Source: G963556115 sp963666605 (GTDB lineage: Bacteria > Planctomycetota > SZUA-567). From it: a stretch of DNA of 64,000 nt. Positions 29,257-38,982 of the stretch are shown here, one piece after another. Position 1 is the first letter of the stretch; the number at the start of each line of letters is the position of its first letter. Under the pieces are notes generated by a model. The model was given only the letters and a program-made list of their open reading frames with translations, did not search any database and was not told the origin of the DNA. The stretch lies in the NCBI GenBank assembly GCA_965140405.1, contig OZ223208.1, positions 868,001-932,000 of the forward strand, in the 5' to 3' direction. Made by a program: the position numbers and the translations under genes.

Positions 29257-30225
29257 TTACTTGCGATTATCTAGACATATAGCAGCTATTAATATAAATC
29301 CTCTAAAGATGTATTGCATATATACTGAAACACCAAGTAAGTTCATACAATTAGAGAGTAATATTACCAACAGTGTTCCTACTACAGTACGTAGTACACT
29401 CCCTTTTCCGCCGTCAAGGGTTGTGCCTCCTACAACTACAGCCAAAATTGCATTCGTTTCATATCCCAAACCAATAACAGGAGATGCTGTAGTCACTCTA
29501 GAAATTAATACTAGAGATCCAACAGCAGCCATAAGACCAGAAATCGCATATATAAAAATAATACTGCGATTAACTTCTAACCCACATAACTTTGCAGCTG
29601 TCTTATTTCCACCTGTCAACCGCATCACTCTTCCAATATATGATTTATTTTGAAGAATATATAATATTAATAAAGATACAAGAAATATAATAAATGAAAC
29701 TGGTAAGAAACCAACACTACCTGAACCAATTACCTCGAAGACAGTAGTATCTCTTTTAGACCACGTAATGTGATGTGTTGATCCCCCACTTAGTATTAAT
29801 GCTATCGCTCCATAAACGACACTCATTCCATAAGTTATGAATAACGCCTCAGCCTGTGTTAGAGCCCCACTAGTCAATAACAGTACGCTATTAGCTACTC
29901 CGCATAAAGCGCCTATTATAAGACCGATAAATAATGCTGGTACTTGTCCAACTACATCAATTAGAGGAACAGTAGCCACTGCCACAATAGAAATAATACC
30001 AGCAACAGATAAATCAATAAAACCACCAATAATAACAAAAGTCATTCCAAGTGAGACCATTATTAAAGGTCCAAATTGCCGCATAACATTCATCATATTT
30101 CCAACCGATAAAAATACCGGTTCAACGCTTGCAGTAACAATAATTAGAATACCTATTGCAACCAAGATCAAGTATTCTTGAAATATTAAATTACAAAAAT
30201 TTCTAAACTTACATCCTTGCGTCAC
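29257..30225 (-). CDS. Sugar ABC transporter permease (RbsC family), first permease
   Basis: 322 residues. The frame is open back to 30264, but GTG 30225, four bases after the ATPase stop and preceded by GAAAGGA, is the better start. BPD_transp_2 features: GMTFVIIGGFIDLSVAG, the cytoplasmic NRSIIFIYAISGL region and VGGTTLDGGKGS. It pairs with the second permease to form the pore. Confidence 0.92.
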   Translation of the reverse strand: MTQGCKFRNFCNLIFQEYLILVAIGILIIVTASVEPVFLSVGNMMNVMRQFGPLIMVSLGMTFVIIGGFIDLSVAGIISIVAVATVPLIDVVGQVPALFIGLIIGALCGVANSVLLLTSGALTQAEALFITYGMSVVYGAIALILSGGSTHHITWSKRDTTVFEVIGSGSVGFLPVSFIIFLVSLLILYILQNKSYIGRVMRLTGGNKTAAKLCGLEVNRSIIFIYAISGLMAAVGSLVLISRVTTASPVIGLGYETNAILAVVVGGTTLDGGKGSVLRTVVGTLLVILLSNCMNLLGVSVYMQYIFRGFILIAAICLDNRK

Positions 30226-30229
30226 AGTA

Positions 30230-31726
30230 TTATTCCTTTCTACTAAAATCAAGTGCTTTTTCAATTATCTGATCTGCGGTAAATCTTAGAGGATCAAATT
30301 CACCAGTTATTCTTCCCTCACAAATTGTTAATATACGATTACTCATATTCAACACTTCAGGAAGTTCCGAAGAAATCAATATTACTGAGCCGCCATTCTC
30401 GACGATCTTCTTCATTAACAAATATATTTCGAATTTTGCCCCAACATCTATCCCCCGAGTTGGTTCATCAAGTATCAACACCCGAGGTTTTAATTCTAAC
30501 CACCTACCTACAATACATTTTTGCTGATTTCCTCCAGACAATGACTCTACTTCAGTTTTTATAGAGGGTGTTTTAATGGCTAAAGACTTAACATGCCGCC
30601 TAGCAACTTCAGACTCAGTGGATGATCTAATAAATCCAAACCGACACATTTTATCTAAAATAGCCATAGATATATTTTCTTCTACCGAAAACTTCAACAC
30701 TAAACCTTGAAGTTTTCTATCCTCAGGTACTAGGGCAATTCCAGCTCTTTTTGCCTCGCTTGGCCTTCGAATCTTTATATTTTTTCCATCAATCTTTAAT
30801 ATATGTCCTTTAGCTTTATCAGCCCCAAATATGGCTCTGACAATTTCAGTTCTACCAGCACCTACAAGACCCACAAGACCCAATATTTCACCTTTTTTAA
30901 GAGTAAAAGAGATGTCCTTCAACTTTAGCGTATTAATTGCTTGCACTTCCATTAATGTTTCACCAACGCAATTAGGTCGTTCAGGATACTCATTCTCAAT
31001 TGTTCTGCCAACCATCTTTGTTATCATTTCACCTCTAGTTAAATCACTAATTGATTTTGTATCAATTACACAACCATCTCTTATTATTGTTACGGTATCG
31101 CAAAAATCAAAAATTTCATCTAGCTTATGGCTTATGTATATAACAGATATTCCGCGCTCTCTTAAATGATGAATAATTGTCACCAATTCTTTCATTTCAT
31201 CAGAAGTAAGACTACTACTTGGCTCATCCATTATGATAAGTTTTGAATCAAATGATAATGCTTTTGAAATTTCAATCATTTGTTTTTCTGATACACTCAA
31301 CTCTGATACAAGCTTATAGGTATCTATTTTACACCCAATACTATCTAATAAGTATTTGGCTTTTCTATGTACATTACTCATCCCACCTAATTCGCCAAAT
31401 CTTCCTAAAAATATATTCTCACCAACACTCATTGTATTAACTAAATTCAATTCCTGATATATAATAGAAAGACCTCTTTTCATCGATTCTATAGGAGTTG
31501 TATTTTCTATGACTTCATTATCAAAAGTTATCGTCCCTGAGTCTTTTGTATAGACTCCGCTCAATATCTTCATAAGGGTTGATTTACCAGCCCCGTTCTC
31601 CCCAACAATACCGTGTACCGTCCCCCGCATAATTTCAATATTAACACTATTTAAAGCCTTTACCCCAGGAAAGCATTTACTGACATTTTTAATTCCAAGA
31701 ATAACTCCTTTTTCATACATATGCAT
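30230..31726 (-). CDS. Sugar ABC transporter ATP-binding protein (RbsA/MglA family)
   Basis: 498 residues with two fused ATPase domains, typical of ribose/galactose importers. First domain: Walker A GENGAGKSTL, signature LSVSEKQ, Walker B IIMDEPSSSL. Second domain: degenerate Walker A GLVGAGRTE, intact signature LSGGNQQK and Walker B LILDEPTRGID. An ATP-driven importer of a monosaccharide or small glycoside is expected. It is preceded by the binding-protein gene and an mRNA hairpin. Confidence 0.96.
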   Translation of the reverse strand: MHMYEKGVILGIKNVSKCFPGVKALNSVNIEIMRGTVHGIVGENGAGKSTLMKILSGVYTKDSGTITFDNEVIENTTPIESMKRGLSIIYQELNLVNTMSVGENIFLGRFGELGGMSNVHRKAKYLLDSIGCKIDTYKLVSELSVSEKQMIEISKALSFDSKLIIMDEPSSSLTSDEMKELVTIIHHLRERGISVIYISHKLDEIFDFCDTVTIIRDGCVIDTKSISDLTRGEMITKMVGRTIENEYPERPNCVGETLMEVQAINTLKLKDISFTLKKGEILGLVGLVGAGRTEIVRAIFGADKAKGHILKIDGKNIKIRRPSEAKRAGIALVPEDRKLQGLVLKFSVEENISMAILDKMCRFGFIRSSTESEVARRHVKSLAIKTPSIKTEVESLSGGNQQKCIVGRWLELKPRVLILDEPTRGIDVGAKFEIYLLMKKIVENGGSVILISSELPEVLNMSNRILTICEGRITGEFDPLRFTADQIIEKALDFSRKE

Positions 31727-31781
31727 TTATAACACCCCTAATATAGCACCTATATAAATTTATTAAAAACAATTAAAACAC

Positions 31782-31813
31782 AGCTCGTTTTAATGAAATC
31801 ACTAAAACGAGCT
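31782..31813 (-). promoter_or_regulatory. Intercistronic hairpin between binding-protein and ATPase genes
   Basis: Perfect 11-bp stem AGCTCGTTTTA/TAAAACGAGCT with a 10-nt loop, directly after the binding-protein stop codon. The T-rich tail is interrupted, so it probably stabilises the upstream mRNA or causes partial termination, giving more binding protein than ATPase. Confidence 0.75.
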
Positions 31814-31827
31814 TGCTAGGTTATGCT

Positions 31828-32787
31828 TTACCATTCAGGAGAAGTAAACTCATCAATATTATCAAGACTAACAATATCTAATGGAATAAAATTAGTTTTA
31901 ACGACTATTTTATTGTTCAATACATCCCGAGCCAGCGCCATTGATTTCTTTGACATATTTGTGAAGTTTTGCATTATAGTAACACTCTGATCTCCACTTT
32001 TTACTTGTTCAAAACCAGCTCTAGATCCGTCTACTGCTACTAAGAATACATCTTTAACTCCTGCGCCTTTTAAAGCCTGAATAACACCCGTAGCACCATT
32101 ATCCCAATGGCAAAATATTCCGTCAATTTTTGATCCTTCTTTAATTAACATATCTTCCGCAATCGCCATAGCTTGATCAGTAGCCCACTGCTGAGTCGCC
32201 TTGTAATCGATTACATTTATATCCATGCCTACTAGAGCATTGTTAAATCCATCATGACGCTTATTCTGAGCATCATGCCCGGCCTGACCACCTATTTCAA
32301 CAATGTTTGCTCCATCTGGAAACTTCTCAATAAACGCAGCAGCTGCAGCCTCACCTGCTTGGTTATCATTTACTCCTACAAAAAAGTCTCTGATATCTTG
32401 CTTGTTTTCTGGTAAATCAGAAGAGAACATTGCAACAACAACGCCTTCTTCTTTTGCAGCTTGTAATGCTGGTATTATTGCATTTTTATCATTTGGATTA
32501 ATAAAAATAACTTTAACACCTTGTGCTATTGCGTTTTCCACATTTTGTGAATTTACCTGTGCATCCCCTTTGGAATCAAGCACAAGGACATCAAAGCCAT
32601 AGTCTTTTCCATACTTCTGAAATTCTTTTGCTGCAAATGCTTGTGACTCATTTGCCATATTTTGAGCAATAAATGCAACCTTATCAAGAGGCTCATCACC
32701 ATATGCTGATGAAGAACTAAACCCTACTATTTCTCCTAATATTAGTCCAATAACCATGATTACCACCACCATTTCAAAACGTTTCAT
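31828..32787 (-). CDS. Periplasmic sugar-binding protein (ribose/galactose-binding type)
   Basis: 319 residues. Signal peptide with a hydrophobic core (VVVIMVIGLILGEIVGF) and probable cleavage near SSAYG-DEP. The mature part is a Peripla_BP_4 domain: VAFIAQNMANESQAFAAKEF, INPNDKNAIIPALQAAKEEG and VEIGGQAGHDAQNKRHDGF. It captures the sugar in the periplasm for the downstream ABC importer. GGAGGATG precedes the start. A perfect 14-bp LacI-type palindrome lies inside its coding sequence (32202-32215). Confidence 0.95.
   Translation of the reverse strand: MKRFEMVVVIMVIGLILGEIVGFSSSSAYGDEPLDKVAFIAQNMANESQAFAAKEFQKYGKDYGFDVLVLDSKGDAQVNSQNVENAIAQGVKVIFINPNDKNAIIPALQAAKEEGVVVAMFSSDLPENKQDIRDFFVGVNDNQAGEAAAAAFIEKFPDGANIVEIGGQAGHDAQNKRHDGFNNALVGMDINVIDYKATQQWATDQAMAIAEDMLIKEGSKIDGIFCHWDNGATGVIQALKGAGVKDVFLVAVDGSRAGFEQVKSGDQSVTIMQNFTNMSKKSMALARDVLNNKIVVKTNFIPLDIVSLDNIDEFTSPEW
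32202..32215. promoter_or_regulatory. LacI-type palindrome inside the binding-protein gene
   Basis: TGTAATCGATTACA, a perfect palindrome with the central CG usual for LacI-family operators. It is identical to the site at 37660-37673. Confidence 0.6.
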
Positions 32788-32966
32788 TTCACATCCTCCA
32801 ATAAATTACACAACAAATTAACAATATCTACTTGGATATGTATTTATACAAAAGATTTTACTCTATACTCCAATAACAAATAGTCACTTACGACTAAGTC
32901 GTCATTTACTAGTAGTAATACATTCCAAAAGATCCAACACACTATATTTATTACACAATATTATTT

Positions 32967-33926
32967 CTAACCCAACAACTCAATCGCTCCAGTAATTCCC
33001 GATAGTGAACCTAATTTTGCCTCATGAAAATATACAGGATACTCATTAATATTATTATATTCGCCGAATAATTGTTTCACCCTGCCAAATAACTTATCTC
33101 CCATAGATAACAAGCCCCCGCTAAGTACAAAACAATTTATATTCAACACCATATAAACATTATACAACCACATTGCCATATAACGAGCCATCTGCTCTAA
33201 AGCTTGTACAGCAAGTAAATCCCCCATTTCATATGCTATATTAATATGCTCACATGTTATATACTCTTTACCACCTGCAAGTTCTGCTAAAATCGTCTCA
33301 TTTCCATTATCAATCCAATCAATAACGCTATTAACAATCATCTTACCAGAACATAATGAATTAAAACATCCGGAGTTATTACACCCACACTTTACATTAT
33401 CTGCGCATTTATCACTGGTTAGCATATGCCCGCTTTCACCAGACCACCCGTAACTTCCTCTAAAAATTTTACCCTCAATAATTATTGCCGAAGATATTCC
33501 AGTGCTTACAGGGCAGTATACAAAACTATCATAATCCCTGCCTACTCCATATCTATACTCCGCTAATGCCCCAGCTTGAGAATCATTACCTATTACAATA
33601 CTAATATCTCTTCCCAATCTACTTTGAAAGTAATCTCTCAAAGCAAAATCTTTAATTAATGGAAGACTACCTGTTTGTACAATGTACCCTTTATTAAAAT
33701 TTACGTACGACGGTATACCAATTCCAATTCCTGCTACATCTGACAGTACTATGTTATTATCAATAAGTAATGACTTTATCTCACTAAGTACTCCATCAAA
33801 GAAAATTTTCGGCTCAAGTGAGGGATCGGATTCTTTCTTTCTATCAATTATAAGCTGTTTATTTTCCGTAAATAATCCATATGCTGTCTTTGTACCCCCA
33901 ATATCAATACCGATAAGATATTTCAT
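32967..33926 (-). CDS. ROK family sugar kinase
   Basis: 319 residues. ATG 33926 (AGGAAG four bases upstream) gives the typical start MKYLIGIDIGGTKTA; the in-frame ATG 33959, which would overlap the GH4 gene by 11 bp, is less likely. ATP-binding DIGGTKT, catalytic Asp region IGNDSQAGALAEY and the zinc-type cluster KCGCNNSGCFNSLCSG are present. It phosphorylates a hexose such as glucose. In this locus it may phosphorylate the imported sugar or the product of a GH4 enzyme. Confidence 0.92.
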   Translation of the reverse strand: MKYLIGIDIGGTKTAYGLFTENKQLIIDRKKESDPSLEPKIFFDGVLSEIKSLLIDNNIVLSDVAGIGIGIPSYVNFNKGYIVQTGSLPLIKDFALRDYFQSRLGRDISIVIGNDSQAGALAEYRYGVGRDYDSFVYCPVSTGISSAIIIEGKIFRGSYGWSGESGHMLTSDKCADNVKCGCNNSGCFNSLCSGKMIVNSVIDWIDNGNETILAELAGGKEYITCEHINIAYEMGDLLAVQALEQMARYMAMWLYNVYMVLNINCFVLSGGLLSMGDKLFGRVKQLFGEYNNINEYPVYFHEAKLGSLSGITGAIELLG

Positions 33927-33948
33927 TCTACTTCCTGCTATCACAATT

Positions 33949-35337
33949 TCACCTTTCATCTTTCATTAATTTCATCACGACAGGATCGCATGATGAAATA
34001 CCACAATTTTTTAACTGTATGATCTTATCTTTAAACTGTGGCAAATATGCCTCATGTGATACTAATAACTCATCAAGAATCAACCTTGCCTCTTTACCAC
34101 TTTCAATAAGTGGATTAATAGTAAAAGCTTCCAAAGCAACTCCGTAGTCTCCTGTAATAGCAGCATCTATAACGCACTCCTCCATCGCTTTCATTAACTG
34201 AAGCAAGCCTTTTTGAGATGACTTTAATGCTCCACATGCAATCGGCTCTGCACCATTTGCTGAAAGAATAGAAGATACTTCAATTATTGAATCAGGTTCT
34301 AGACAAGATATTGCACCATTATTCTGAGTACATACAACCATATGAATTCGTTTATTATTTTGTATTGCGCTAATACACTCACATGCTGCGTTACTATAAT
34401 ATGCGCCTCCACGAGTTTCCAGTTGAGGTGGCTTGATTTTTAGTCCAGGATCTTTATACAACTCGAAAAGTTCTTTTTCAACAGCATACATCTGCTCAGC
34501 TCTAGTACCTCCTTGATTAAATTCCTCCAATGAATGCTCAAGCATTTCTTTACTCATATAGTAGTACCTATGATATCCACAGGGTATCGAATTTATTGAT
34601 CGTAACATTTCAAGCGGAAAATCTTCTTTGTAAATATTAGCTGGTGTACCATTCTCATCATCATTTAGGTGATCAATTATTTGTCCCGTAAGTTCATCAC
34701 CACTCTCATCAAAGACCTTGTGCCAGTGAAAATGATTTATACCTACAAAGCGAAAATTCAAATCATTTAGTTCCTTATCAATAATTGCTGGCTCTTTCAT
34801 CATTGATATTTCAGGAACATTACATAACCCAATACACCTTTTCCAACCGAAATGCTTGATTATTGCTTCTGTAATAATTCCACTAGGGTTTGTAAAATTA
34901 ATAAGCCAAGCATCCGGACATAGCTCTTTCATATCAGCTACAATTTCCCCAATTACAGGTATGGTTCTAAATGCTTTTAGAATTCCACCAGCGCCATTTG
35001 TTTCTTGACCAAGCATTCCATGAAGTAATGGTATTCTCTCATCTTTTATTCGTGCTTGAAGCAACCCTACTCGAAATTGCGTAGTGACAAAATCTGCGCC
35101 TACCAGCGCTTCTTTTCTATTCAAGGTTGTAGTTACCTTAACACTATATTTAGAATCATCCCACATTCGTTGAGCCATAGCACCAATGATATCTAGTTTT
35201 TCTTTACCAGCTTCAATATCAACAAGCCACATTTCTTTTATAGGTAGTTCATCATACCTTTTGATAAATCCCTCAATAAGCTCAGGAGTATAGCTACTTC
35301 CCCCACCAATAGTGACTATCTTAATTGCCTTTTTCAT
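33949..35337 (-). CDS. GH4 glycosidase, 6-phospho-beta-glucosidase-like
   Basis: 462 residues, cytosolic. GH4 enzymes use NAD+ and a divalent metal and cleave by oxidation and elimination. NAD motif GGGSSYTPELIEG, the metal Cys in IGLCNVPE and His in GINHFHW are all visible, as is the GQETNGAGGILKA block. The start has AAGGATG upstream. The sequence is closer to the CelF/LicH branch than the second GH4 gene is. It is the fourth gene of the locus. Confidence 0.93.
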   Translation of the reverse strand: MKKAIKIVTIGGGSSYTPELIEGFIKRYDELPIKEMWLVDIEAGKEKLDIIGAMAQRMWDDSKYSVKVTTTLNRKEALVGADFVTTQFRVGLLQARIKDERIPLLHGMLGQETNGAGGILKAFRTIPVIGEIVADMKELCPDAWLINFTNPSGIITEAIIKHFGWKRCIGLCNVPEISMMKEPAIIDKELNDLNFRFVGINHFHWHKVFDESGDELTGQIIDHLNDDENGTPANIYKEDFPLEMLRSINSIPCGYHRYYYMSKEMLEHSLEEFNQGGTRAEQMYAVEKELFELYKDPGLKIKPPQLETRGGAYYSNAACECISAIQNNKRIHMVVCTQNNGAISCLEPDSIIEVSSILSANGAEPIACGALKSSQKGLLQLMKAMEECVIDAAITGDYGVALEAFTINPLIESGKEARLILDELLVSHEAYLPQFKDKIIQLKNCGISSCDPVVMKLMKDER

Positions 35338-35404
35338 AACGCTTCATCCTTTTCACAAGAATACAATTTAAAGCTGCAGTAATATTTTTTAATACTCACA
35401 TAGT

Positions 35405-36502
35405 CTAAACAACAAGTATATCCGGCCTCAATATTGAAACCCCATTACCCAAATCTACTTCAATCATTGGCCAAACATCGGATTGAGTAATTACCTCTGC
35501 ACCGCTCTCAGTTACAATAAAAGTATCTTCAAGCTTCACCCCAGCAATTGACGGGTTCCAAGTAAAGGGTTGGTTGAGTTGAATTACCTTATTCATATCT
35601 GGAGTAGCAATATACTCTCTATTCATATACCCTGTTGCCCCTCCTTGATGAAGTAATTGCCATTCATCTTTATAACCTACTTCAGCATATTTATTTATTC
35701 CACTTTTAAGAACATTAGCTACTGTATTTCCAACAGTTGTATTCTTAATAAACTCTGCTTCTATTTTTAAGACTTTATTGCGCTTTATTAGAAGTTCTGC
35801 ATCAAGCTCGCCAAAATGAACAAACCTAGTAAGATTTGCAACTAAACCATTCTTACGCCCACAGATAACTACCATTGCATATTTCTCAATTTTCTTATCG
35901 GTAGGTATTGGGTGCCTATACTTAAAAATTCTTTCATCAGAAGCAACAAGAGCAACCATCGGATCAATACCATGTTTCATTGCTTTATATACTAAATTTG
36001 CACATACTTCATGCTCTGAATCTCCAACTTTAATTTCTAAGCAAGTATTTTCAACAGCCTCTGTACATTGTAAGGCCAAATCTTTATAACGATCCAACTC
36101 ACATGGTAACAATGATACTCTTAACTCTTGTAGCTTTTCATAAATATTAGTAGCACCAATAAAATCGGTATCACTACCCAAGCTTCCACCTTGAAGCACA
36201 TTATTTACGATACATACCACTCCATCTTGCCACCATTCATATTCAAGAGCTTCAAATCCTAGCCCTTGTATTTCTTCATCAAAAATTCTGAATTTTTCAA
36301 CTTTATTTGTAATACAATACTTTTTTTCCTTAGTAATCAATAAGTCAACAAAACCTTCTTCAGTTGATCTTACTATATAATTTTCTTTCCCCCCAGTAAT
36401 CCAAGAAAAGGTATCTCTTCTTCGAAGAAGTACGCCATCTAATTTATTTTCCTCCATAAATTTTCTTAGCAAATCATCTTTAGCCGCTACTTCATAGCCC
36501 AT
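35405..36502 (-). CDS. M24/creatinase-fold protein with altered metal site
   Basis: 365 residues, cytosolic. An N-terminal creatinase-like domain (about 1-130) precedes a pita-bread C-terminal domain (about 140-350). By eye alignment with Xaa-Pro peptidases the metal ligands are mostly changed: the Asp-Asp segment reads ICGRKNGLVANLTR (Asp to Cys and Asn), the HGLGH segment reads LLHQGGATGY, and the first Glu segment reads FTWNPSI; only the last Glu (KLED) is kept. It may be a non-metal hydrolase like creatinase, or a non-enzymatic protein. GGAGG precedes ATG 36502. Its place between two GH4 genes suggests a role in the same catabolic pathway, not in general peptide turnover. Confidence 0.8.
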   Translation of the reverse strand: MGYEVAAKDDLLRKFMEENKLDGVLLRRRDTFSWITGGKENYIVRSTEEGFVDLLITKEKKYCITNKVEKFRIFDEEIQGLGFEALEYEWWQDGVVCIVNNVLQGGSLGSDTDFIGATNIYEKLQELRVSLLPCELDRYKDLALQCTEAVENTCLEIKVGDSEHEVCANLVYKAMKHGIDPMVALVASDERIFKYRHPIPTDKKIEKYAMVVICGRKNGLVANLTRFVHFGELDAELLIKRNKVLKIEAEFIKNTTVGNTVANVLKSGINKYAEVGYKDEWQLLHQGGATGYMNREYIATPDMNKVIQLNQPFTWNPSIAGVKLEDTFIVTESGAEVITQSDVWPMIEVDLGNGVSILRPDILVV

Positions 36503-36559
36503 TATTTTCCTCCAATTACTACTAATTATCTATTAACATAAAAGCATATTTTATTCTGC

Positions 36560-37834
36560 TCAGAGTAAGTATCCCAGATACTCTGATTGATACTGCATAA
36601 TAGTATCGAGTGTCTTTTCAGCTGCATGTAAATTATTGACAGTGGGGTCAACCAATAAAGCTTGCATAACCAATTCTTTTGATTTCAAGAGCACAGCCTC
36701 TACAGTTAAATTAAGACATCCAACCCTATTATTAAGAAGCCCAGCGAAACCAATAGGTATTGAAATACTTTTTACCGGATGTACTCCATCTTTATCAATT
36801 GTAGCTGGCACCTCAACAAAAATATTATTAGGTAAGGATGCAATGATCCCATTATTAGGTATATTCACTGCTAATTCTTCGTGCCCAGAATTTTTAACGA
36901 TACCTTCAATAATTGGAATAACTCTCCAATATTCTCTTGGCAATGTTCCCATTTTTAAACGTTGACTTGTATGCTGTTTTACTAGGCAAGTCTTTCTATA
37001 GTTATTATAAAAATCTAAGACACCTTGATGATCAACAACATCCTGAGCCCACTGTATATATTCGCTAAAATGGCTATCAGAGGTTATTGGTAAATAACCA
37101 AATAGCCTTATCATTTCAAGAATCAAACTATGCTCAGGTTTATTATTAAAATATGCGAATGCATTATTTCTAATATCTGGATATGCATCACGCCCAGTTT
37201 CAGAATAAGTAGCTTCAACTAAAATACTGAAATGATTCAAACCACCAGCCTTTACAGACAGTTTTTCAAATGGGACATTCAACAAACAAGGCAAATGCTC
37301 TAGTAACGAAGCAATCTCGTGACATACACCTATTACTTTTAACTCGGGGTATTTTGCCTGTATTGCCATATTAATTGAAGTCAAAGGATTGCTAAGATTA
37401 AAAACATAACTATCAGGACATAGCTCATGAATTGCCCCACAAATCTCAAGTATTGGAGGGATAATTCTTAGCGCATGAAATAGACCTCCAGGCCCTCCAT
37501 TCTCGCCATATACCTGTTTAATCCCAAACTGAAGCGGAATATGCCAATCTTGCTCCCACAATTCATACCTATTACCTACTTCAATAGATATTATACAAAA
37601 TGTTGCATTTATCAGAGCATCAGTGATTGATGTAGTAGAAGCAATCTCATAATTCAATTTGTAATCGATTACATATTGTCTTGTAATTTTCTCTACTTTA
37701 CATAGTGCCTCTTGATTTATATCATACAGCACAATAATACTACCTTCCAGGGATTTACTTTTAAATATGTCTCCTAACGCTCCCAAACCAAACATTGCAC
37801 TTCCCGCCCCAATGAGAACAATTTTATTTTTCAT
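36560..37834 (-). CDS. GH4 glycosidase, alpha-glycosidase/galacturonidase-like
   Basis: 424 residues. ATG 37834 with AAAGG upstream is preferred to the in-frame GTG 37843. NAD motif IGAGSAMFGLG, GGPGGLFHALR, metal Cys in IGVCHEIA and His in GGLNHFSI identify GH4. It differs clearly from the other GH4 gene and fits the alpha-galactosidase/alpha-glucosidase/galacturonidase side. A perfect LacI-type palindrome lies about 160 bp inside the gene (37660-37673). First structural gene after the regulator. Confidence 0.92.
   Translation of the reverse strand: MKNKIVLIGAGSAMFGLGALGDIFKSKSLEGSIIVLYDINQEALCKVEKITRQYVIDYKLNYEIASTTSITDALINATFCIISIEVGNRYELWEQDWHIPLQFGIKQVYGENGGPGGLFHALRIIPPILEICGAIHELCPDSYVFNLSNPLTSINMAIQAKYPELKVIGVCHEIASLLEHLPCLLNVPFEKLSVKAGGLNHFSILVEATYSETGRDAYPDIRNNAFAYFNNKPEHSLILEMIRLFGYLPITSDSHFSEYIQWAQDVVDHQGVLDFYNNYRKTCLVKQHTSQRLKMGTLPREYWRVIPIIEGIVKNSGHEELAVNIPNNGIIASLPNNIFVEVPATIDKDGVHPVKSISIPIGFAGLLNNRVGCLNLTVEAVLLKSKELVMQALLVDPTVNNLHAAEKTLDTIMQYQSEYLGYLL
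37660..37673. promoter_or_regulatory. LacI-type palindrome inside the first GH4 gene
   Basis: TGTAATCGATTACA, perfect palindrome, about 160-175 bp after the GH4 start codon. Could act as a downstream operator or roadblock. Confidence 0.65.
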
Positions 37835-37872
37835 TAAAAACACCTTTCAAAAGTATTAATAAACGAATAATA

Positions 37873-38868
37873 TCAGTTTATTACTGTCGAGCCTCTTATA
37901 ATCAAATTATAGTTCAAAATTGTTTTTTCCGGAACCTTACATTTATTTTCAATTTTCATCAGCAATATATCCATAGCCTTACATCCCATTTTATATGTAG
38001 GCTGGGAAATTGTAGTCAACTCAGGTTCACACATTTGAGAAAAACTAACATTATCAAACCCAACCATAGCAATATCATCTGGAACTCTCAGGCCACTCTT
38101 CTGGAATTTTTTCATAGCTCCTATAGCCATTGGATCTGATATACTAAAGACCGCTGTAGGAGGAGTATTCATCTGAAGAAATTGCTCGGCACATGCCATC
38201 CCACTTCGATATCCATAATCACCGAATTTTACTAGCGACATGTCAAACTTGATTTTAGCATTTTGAAGAGCTTTTACATATCCTTCTTGCCTTTGAGCAG
38301 CAGAAAAATATCCACCTTTTGAACTGATTAGTCCAATTCTCTCATGACCTAAAGAAATTAAATGTGAAACAGCATCAAAAGCAGCAGAAGAATTATCAAT
38401 TGTAACATATGGAACACCCTGAGCTTCTACATACTCACTACATTGAACAATTGAATAACTTTGACCAAATTTAGACAACTCATCATTTGTCATTTCCTGT
38501 GACATCAAGATTGCCCCATCAGCCAATTTATATTTTAACAAATTCAAAAAATTCAATTCCAAATTTTTGTCTGAATTTGTGCTACATACCATAACCGTAA
38601 ATCCATTCTTCTTGGCTACAGAAGTAATTCCACTTACTGTTTTTGCATAAAATGGGTTTGAAATATTAGGCAATAGAACTAGAATTACTTCTGTTGTCTT
38701 GCGTCTTAAATTCCTACCTATCATGTTAGGACTATAATTCAAGTCAGCTATTGCTTTTTCAACCTTTTCTCTAGTCTTATCTACAACCCTACCACTATTA
38801 TTGATCACCCTTGATACTGTCGCAACTGAAACACCCGCAACTTTTGCAACCTGCTGTATTGTTGGCAT
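37873..38868 (-). CDS. LacI family transcriptional regulator of the sugar locus
   Basis: 331 residues. The N-terminal LacI helix-turn-helix is canonical (TIQQVAKVAGVSVATVSRVIN), with hinge helix about 45-60, followed by a periplasmic-binding-protein-like effector domain with NISNPFYAKTVSGI and ISDPMAIGAMK. AAAGGAG precedes ATG 38868. It is the first gene of the minus-strand locus, and operators of the same TGTAA-N4-TTACA type lie in its own leader, upstream, and inside two genes. It is expected to repress the locus until the imported sugar or a derivative binds. Confidence 0.95.
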   Translation of the reverse strand: MPTIQQVAKVAGVSVATVSRVINNSGRVVDKTREKVEKAIADLNYSPNMIGRNLRRKTTEVILVLLPNISNPFYAKTVSGITSVAKKNGFTVMVCSTNSDKNLELNFLNLLKYKLADGAILMSQEMTNDELSKFGQSYSIVQCSEYVEAQGVPYVTIDNSSAAFDAVSHLISLGHERIGLISSKGGYFSAAQRQEGYVKALQNAKIKFDMSLVKFGDYGYRSGMACAEQFLQMNTPPTAVFSISDPMAIGAMKKFQKSGLRVPDDIAMVGFDNVSFSQMCEPELTTISQPTYKMGCKAMDILLMKIENKCKVPEKTILNYNLIIRGSTVIN

Positions 38869-38882
38869 ATTTCTCCTTTACA

Positions 38883-38896
38883 TGTAATGCATTACA
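38883..38896. promoter_or_regulatory. LacI-type operator in the regulator's leader
   Basis: TGTAATGCATTACA, perfect palindrome just upstream of the ribosome binding site of the LacI gene, so binding should give autorepression. Confidence 0.75.
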
Positions 38897-38982
38897 TTTA
38901 ATCCAGTAGTTTGCCCCATATTAAATAATATATTGCTAGAAATTTGCATGAAATATTAAAAGATAAATGGTTAGCCGAGCAA

